In this document: positions 6,964-8,898 of the stretch, piece by piece
Position numbering within the stretch: the first letter of the stretch is position 1
Layout: each line of letters starts with the position of its first letter
From: Accumulibacter sp.
GTDB taxonomy: Bacteria; Pseudomonadota; Gammaproteobacteria; Burkholderiales; Rhodocyclaceae
Assembly (NCBI GenBank): GCA_031274075.1
Contig: JAISQQ010000381.1
Coordinates: 1 to 8,898, forward strand
Length of the DNA: 8,898 nucleotides
Direction of reading: 5' to 3'
Notes under the pieces: generated by a model
Seen by the model: only the letters and a program-made list of their open reading frames with translations
Told to the model about the DNA's origin: nothing
The model's database searches: none
Program-made: the position numbers and the translations under genes

Positions 6964-7053
6964 CAGAGGACAGAAGACAGAGGACAGTTCAGTTACCGGG
7001 CGCTTCGCGCCCGCAAATATTACTGTCTTCTGTCCTCTGTCTTCTGTCCTCTG
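6964..7053. repeat. Large inverted repeat built of 7-bp CAGARGA units
   Basis: Positions 6964-6987 and 7030-7053 are perfect 24-bp inverted arms. Each is made of alternating heptamers CAGAGGA and CAGAAGA: 3.4 units on the left, and 4.4 units on the right counting 7023-7029. The 42-base centre contains a 7-bp hairpin, CGGGCGC-TTC-GCGCCCG (6997-7013). The unit starts directly after the stop codon of the receiver/TPR gene and runs into the 3' end of mutY. A degenerate relative is at 8311-8377, which marks it as a dispersed family. Confidence 0.88.
6997..7013. terminator. Possible bidirectional terminator hairpin between convergent genes
   Basis: The GC-rich 7-bp stem with a TTC loop lies between the convergent ends of the receiver/TPR gene and mutY, nested in the 24-bp inverted repeat. 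Neither side has a proper T-run, so any termination would be through the stem itself or the larger outer stem. Confidence 0.35.
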
Positions 7054-8093
7054 AATTCGCGCAGTATGCGCAGCACCGGCGCCGGCAGGGCCGCGGAATC
7101 GATTTCGTCGATCGGCAGCCATTCCCATCCAGGCTCGCCGAGTTGGCAGGCGGCGCCGTCGACCCGGCACAAATACGGACGGAGGGTCAGGCGGAAATGG
7201 CTGAAGGCGTGGCGCAGGGCGGGTAGTTCCCGCGCTGGCCGCGCGGGGAAGCCGTGCCGCCGCGCGAACGCGCTGGCTTCCTCGCCGCCAAGTTCGGGCA
7301 GGGAGAGCAGGCCGCCCCAGATGCCCGCCGGTGGCCGGCGCAGGAGCAGCACGCGCCGGCCGTCGATCAGCACCAGCAGCCGCGTCTCGCGTTCGGGCCG
7401 CGCCTTGGCCGGCTTGGCCGCGGGCAGTTCGGCCTGGCGTCCGTCGCGCCGGGCGACGCAGTCCGTCCGCCACGGGCAATCGCCGCATGACGGTTTGGCG
7501 CGCACACAGACGCCGGCGCCGAGGTCCATCAAACCCTGCGTATATGCCTCGACCTGCGCGGACGGCAACAGGGATTCGGAGATTCGCCACAGCGTCCTTT
7601 CGTTTTGCGCCTCACCCGGAAAACCTTCGACACCGAAACAGCGCGCAAGAACGCGCTTGACGTTGCCGTCAAGGATTGCGGCGCGGGTTCCGAAGGCGAA
7701 AACGCTGATCGCCGCCGCCGTCGACCGGCCGATTCCCGGCAGTTCGGCGAGTTGCCGCGGATCGCGCGGAAACCGCCCGGCGTGTTCGCCGGCGACAGCC
7801 CGCGCGCAGCGGTGCAGATTGCGCGCCCGGGCGTAGTAGCCCAGCCCGGCCCAGGCTTCGAGCACCGCTTCGAGCGGCGCGGCCGCCAGGGCCGCGACAT
7901 CGGGAAAACGCCGCAGGAAACGCTGGTAGTACGGAATCACCGTGGCGACCTGGGTCTGCTGCAGCATGATCTCGGACAGCCAGATACGATAGGCGTCGCG
8001 CGTCCGCTGCCAGGGCAGGTCGTGGCGGCCATGTTCCCCTTGCCAGCGGATCAGGCGGGCGGCAAGGGAATCGGGAGCGGCGGAGTCGGGCAT
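7020..8093 (-). CDS. mutY: MutY, adenine DNA glycosylase
   Basis: A 357-residue A/G-specific adenine glycosylase that removes adenine mispaired with 8-oxoguanine (the GO repair system). The catalytic Glu is E41 (WLSEIMLQQTQV). The helix-hairpin-helix is LPGIGRSTAAAI (118-129), and the catalytic Asp is D142 (ILDGNVKRVL). The [4Fe-4S] cluster ligands are C196, C203, C206 and C212 (CX6CX2CX5C). A C-terminal NUDIX-like domain (from about 235) recognises 8-oxoguanine and has LRHAFSHFRLTLRPYL. Odd: the last ten residues (348-357, RGQKTEDRRQ) and the region up to the TAA stop at 7022-7020 are encoded by the CAGARGA repeat, so the native C-terminus was replaced or extended. The ATG at 8093 fits the family N-terminus, but no ribosome binding site is clear. 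Upstream lies a repeat-filled spacer, so promoter origin is uncertain. Confidence 0.97.
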   Translation of the reverse strand: MPDSAAPDSLAARLIRWQGEHGRHDLPWQRTRDAYRIWLSEIMLQQTQVATVIPYYQRFLRRFPDVAALAAAPLEAVLEAWAGLGYYARARNLHRCARAVAGEHAGRFPRDPRQLAELPGIGRSTAAAISVFAFGTRAAILDGNVKRVLARCFGVEGFPGEAQNERTLWRISESLLPSAQVEAYTQGLMDLGAGVCVRAKPSCGDCPWRTDCVARRDGRQAELPAAKPAKARPERETRLLVLIDGRRVLLLRRPPAGIWGGLLSLPELGGEEASAFARRHGFPARPARELPALRHAFSHFRLTLRPYLCRVDGAACQLGEPGWEWLPIDEIDSAALPAPVLRILREFRGQKTEDRRQ

Positions 8094-8112
8094 CCGGGGC
8101 GTTTTACGTTTT

Positions 8113-8310
8113 AGAAGCTGTTTTAGAAATCAGAAAGACGTTTGAGAAGCAGATGGATCATCCAGGGTAGGGCGTCCAGGGTAGGGCGCGCTCTCCGAGC
8201 GCGCCGGGTGGCGGCGGTTTCGGAGAAACCGCCCTACCTTCCCCCAGGGCTTGAATTGAGGTTTTTGGGATATAGGCATTTCTCGTACTCATTTTTTTAA
8301 AACAGCTTCC
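8113..8310. mobile_element. MITE-like element, copy 2 (198 bp)
   Basis: The element begins AGAAGCTGTTTT and ends AAAACAGCTTCC; the terminal repeats match at 11 of 12 positions. It aligns with copy 1 at 571-754, with about 12 substitutions and one 14-bp tandem duplication. It lies in the same orientation as copy 1, between the desulfurase gene and mutY, 19 bp upstream of the mutY start codon, so it separates mutY from any upstream promoter and may affect its expression. Its right end directly joins a degenerate palindromic repeat at 8311. No target duplication is seen. Confidence 0.82.
8161..8188. repeat. 14-bp tandem duplication inside MITE copy 2
   Basis: TCCAGGGTAGGGCG occurs twice in a row without mismatch (8161-8174 and 8175-8188); copy 1 has it once. 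This is the whole length difference between the two elements. It duplicates the left arm of the core palindrome. Confidence 0.85.
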
Positions 8311-8377
8311 CAGAAGACAGTCTAGTCACCGGGCGCTTCGCGCCGCAAAATCCTGCCACCTGCCTCCTATCCCCTGA
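8311..8377. repeat. Degenerate copy of the CAGARGA/GC-hairpin repeat
   Basis: The stretch starts CAGAAGACAGT and contains CACCGGGCGCTTCGCGCC, close to the centre of the repeat at 6964-7053. A short hairpin remains (8332-8336 with 8340-8344). The right arm has decayed to a C/T-rich stretch ending in CCCCTGA just before the desulfurase stop triplet. The left arm is cut to 1.4 heptamers where the MITE-like element joins. Together with the MITE copy this accounts for nearly all of the spacer 8094-8377. Confidence 0.65.
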
Positions 8378-8898
8378 TCATCGCAATTGCCGCAAGGCGC
8401 GCGCCAAGGCGTCGATGTCTTCGCAGGTATTGTAGGGCGCGAAGGACGGGCGTACCGAGCTTTCCAGGCCGAAACGGCGCAGGATGGGCTGGGCGCAGTG
8501 ATGGCCGGCGCGTACCGCGATGCCTTCGCGCGCCAGCTGCGCTCCGACTTCCTCGGTCTTGAATCTGTCGAGCACCAGCGAGATCACGCCGGCGCGTTCC
8601 CTGGGATTGCCGATGAGGCGCAGGCCGGGAATCGTCTTCAGGGCTTGCACGGCGTAGGCGGTCAATTCGCGTTCGTAGCGGGCGATGTTGTCGATTCCCA
8701 GTCGGCTCACGTAGTCGAGGGCCGCGCCCAGCCCGACGGCGTCGGCGATATTGCCGGTGCCCGCTTCGAACCGGGCCGGCGGCGGCTGGTAGAGGGTGCG
8801 TTCGAAAGTGACGTCGGCGATCATGTTGCCGCCGCCCTGCCAGGGCGGCGTGTCTTCGAGGAGGTCTTTCTTGCCGTAGAGCGCGCCGATGCCCGTCG
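8378..8898 (-). CDS. Cysteine desulfurase, group II (C-terminal 172 residues; possible family 2A encapsulin cargo)
   Basis: The frame is open to the window edge, so the N-terminal part, including the PLP-binding lysine, is outside. The visible part has TGIGALYGKKDLL, then PPWQGGGNMIADVTFE, and the catalytic-cysteine loop RAGHHCAQPI (Cys codon at 8497-8495), as in SufS-type desulfurases that release sulfur from L-cysteine. An ATG at 8824 is internal, not the start. Several details differ from ordinary SufS: YQPPPARFEAGTGNIADAV instead of a YRFEAGTPNIAGA-type motif, ILRRFGLE after CAQP, and VRPSFAPYNTCEDID instead of VRASFAFYNT. From memory these match desulfurases packaged in family 2A (SrpI-type) encapsulin shells, which have a long disordered N-terminus. 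That assignment needs the missing part. If it is not such a cargo enzyme it is a SufS/CsdA paralog. It is on the same strand as mutY but separated by 284 bp. Confidence 0.92.
   Translation of the reverse strand, partial: TGIGALYGKKDLLEDTPPWQGGGNMIADVTFERTLYQPPPARFEAGTGNIADAVGLGAALDYVSRLGIDNIARYERELTAYAVQALKTIPGLRLIGNPRERAGVISLVLDRFKTEEVGAQLAREGIAVRAGHHCAQPILRRFGLESSVRPSFAPYNTCEDIDALARALRQLR

Noticed and set aside
6964..7053. CRISPR-like array
   Set aside because: The units are 7 bp, contiguous and arranged as inverted arms, with no spacers and no cas gene.
5137..7590. Long minus-strand open frame opposite the receiver/TPR gene
   Set aside because: It runs antisense through the receiver/TPR gene and into mutY out of frame, and includes translated heptamer repeat. 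The plus-strand receiver domain is clearly the real gene.
8094..8377. Small protein gene or RNA gene between mutY and the desulfurase
   Set aside because: Almost all of the spacer is explained by the MITE-like copy and the degenerate palindrome, and no tRNA-like or coding pattern was seen.

Overview
The window is GC-rich chromosomal DNA from a proteobacterium. The mnmG-rsmG-parA-parB order and the protein sequences point to a betaproteobacterium, possibly Rhodocyclales-like; the lineage is inference from gene style, not from a search. The mnmG-rsmG-parAB block usually lies near the replication origin in this group. I see no DnaA-box cluster or origin in the window.

Layout from left to right. 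Positions 1-535 hold the 3' end of an unrecognised, less GC-rich gene on the plus strand. Positions 571-754 hold a 184-bp MITE-like element with 12-bp terminal inverted repeats, whose right end runs into the parB stop codon. Positions 754-5073 hold a minus-strand cluster transcribed mnmG, rsmG, parA, parB: tRNA wobble modification, 16S rRNA methylation and chromosome partition. Start and stop codons overlap by 4 bp at mnmG/rsmG and at parA/parB. A 122-bp spacer rich in short repeats separates rsmG from parA. Positions 5074-5262 are a divergent promoter region. Positions 5263-6963 encode a receiver-domain protein with a TPR-rich C-terminal part. Positions 6964-7053 are a large inverted repeat made of 7-bp units, which also supplies the last ten codons of the convergent mutY gene (7020-8093, minus). 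Positions 8094-8377 contain a second copy of the MITE-like element and a degenerate copy of the palindromic repeat. Positions 8378-8898 are the C-terminal part of a group II cysteine desulfurase on the minus strand. Its sequence looks more like the desulfurases packaged in family 2A encapsulin compartments than like ordinary SufS.

Most genes are housekeeping. The unusual content lies in the dispersed repeats, which abut stop codons at four gene ends (parB, the receiver/TPR gene, mutY and the desulfurase), in a 10-glycine insertion in MnmG, and in the possible encapsulin cargo enzyme at the right edge. No complete new multi-gene system is visible. The best lead for one is just beyond position 8898, upstream of the desulfurase.
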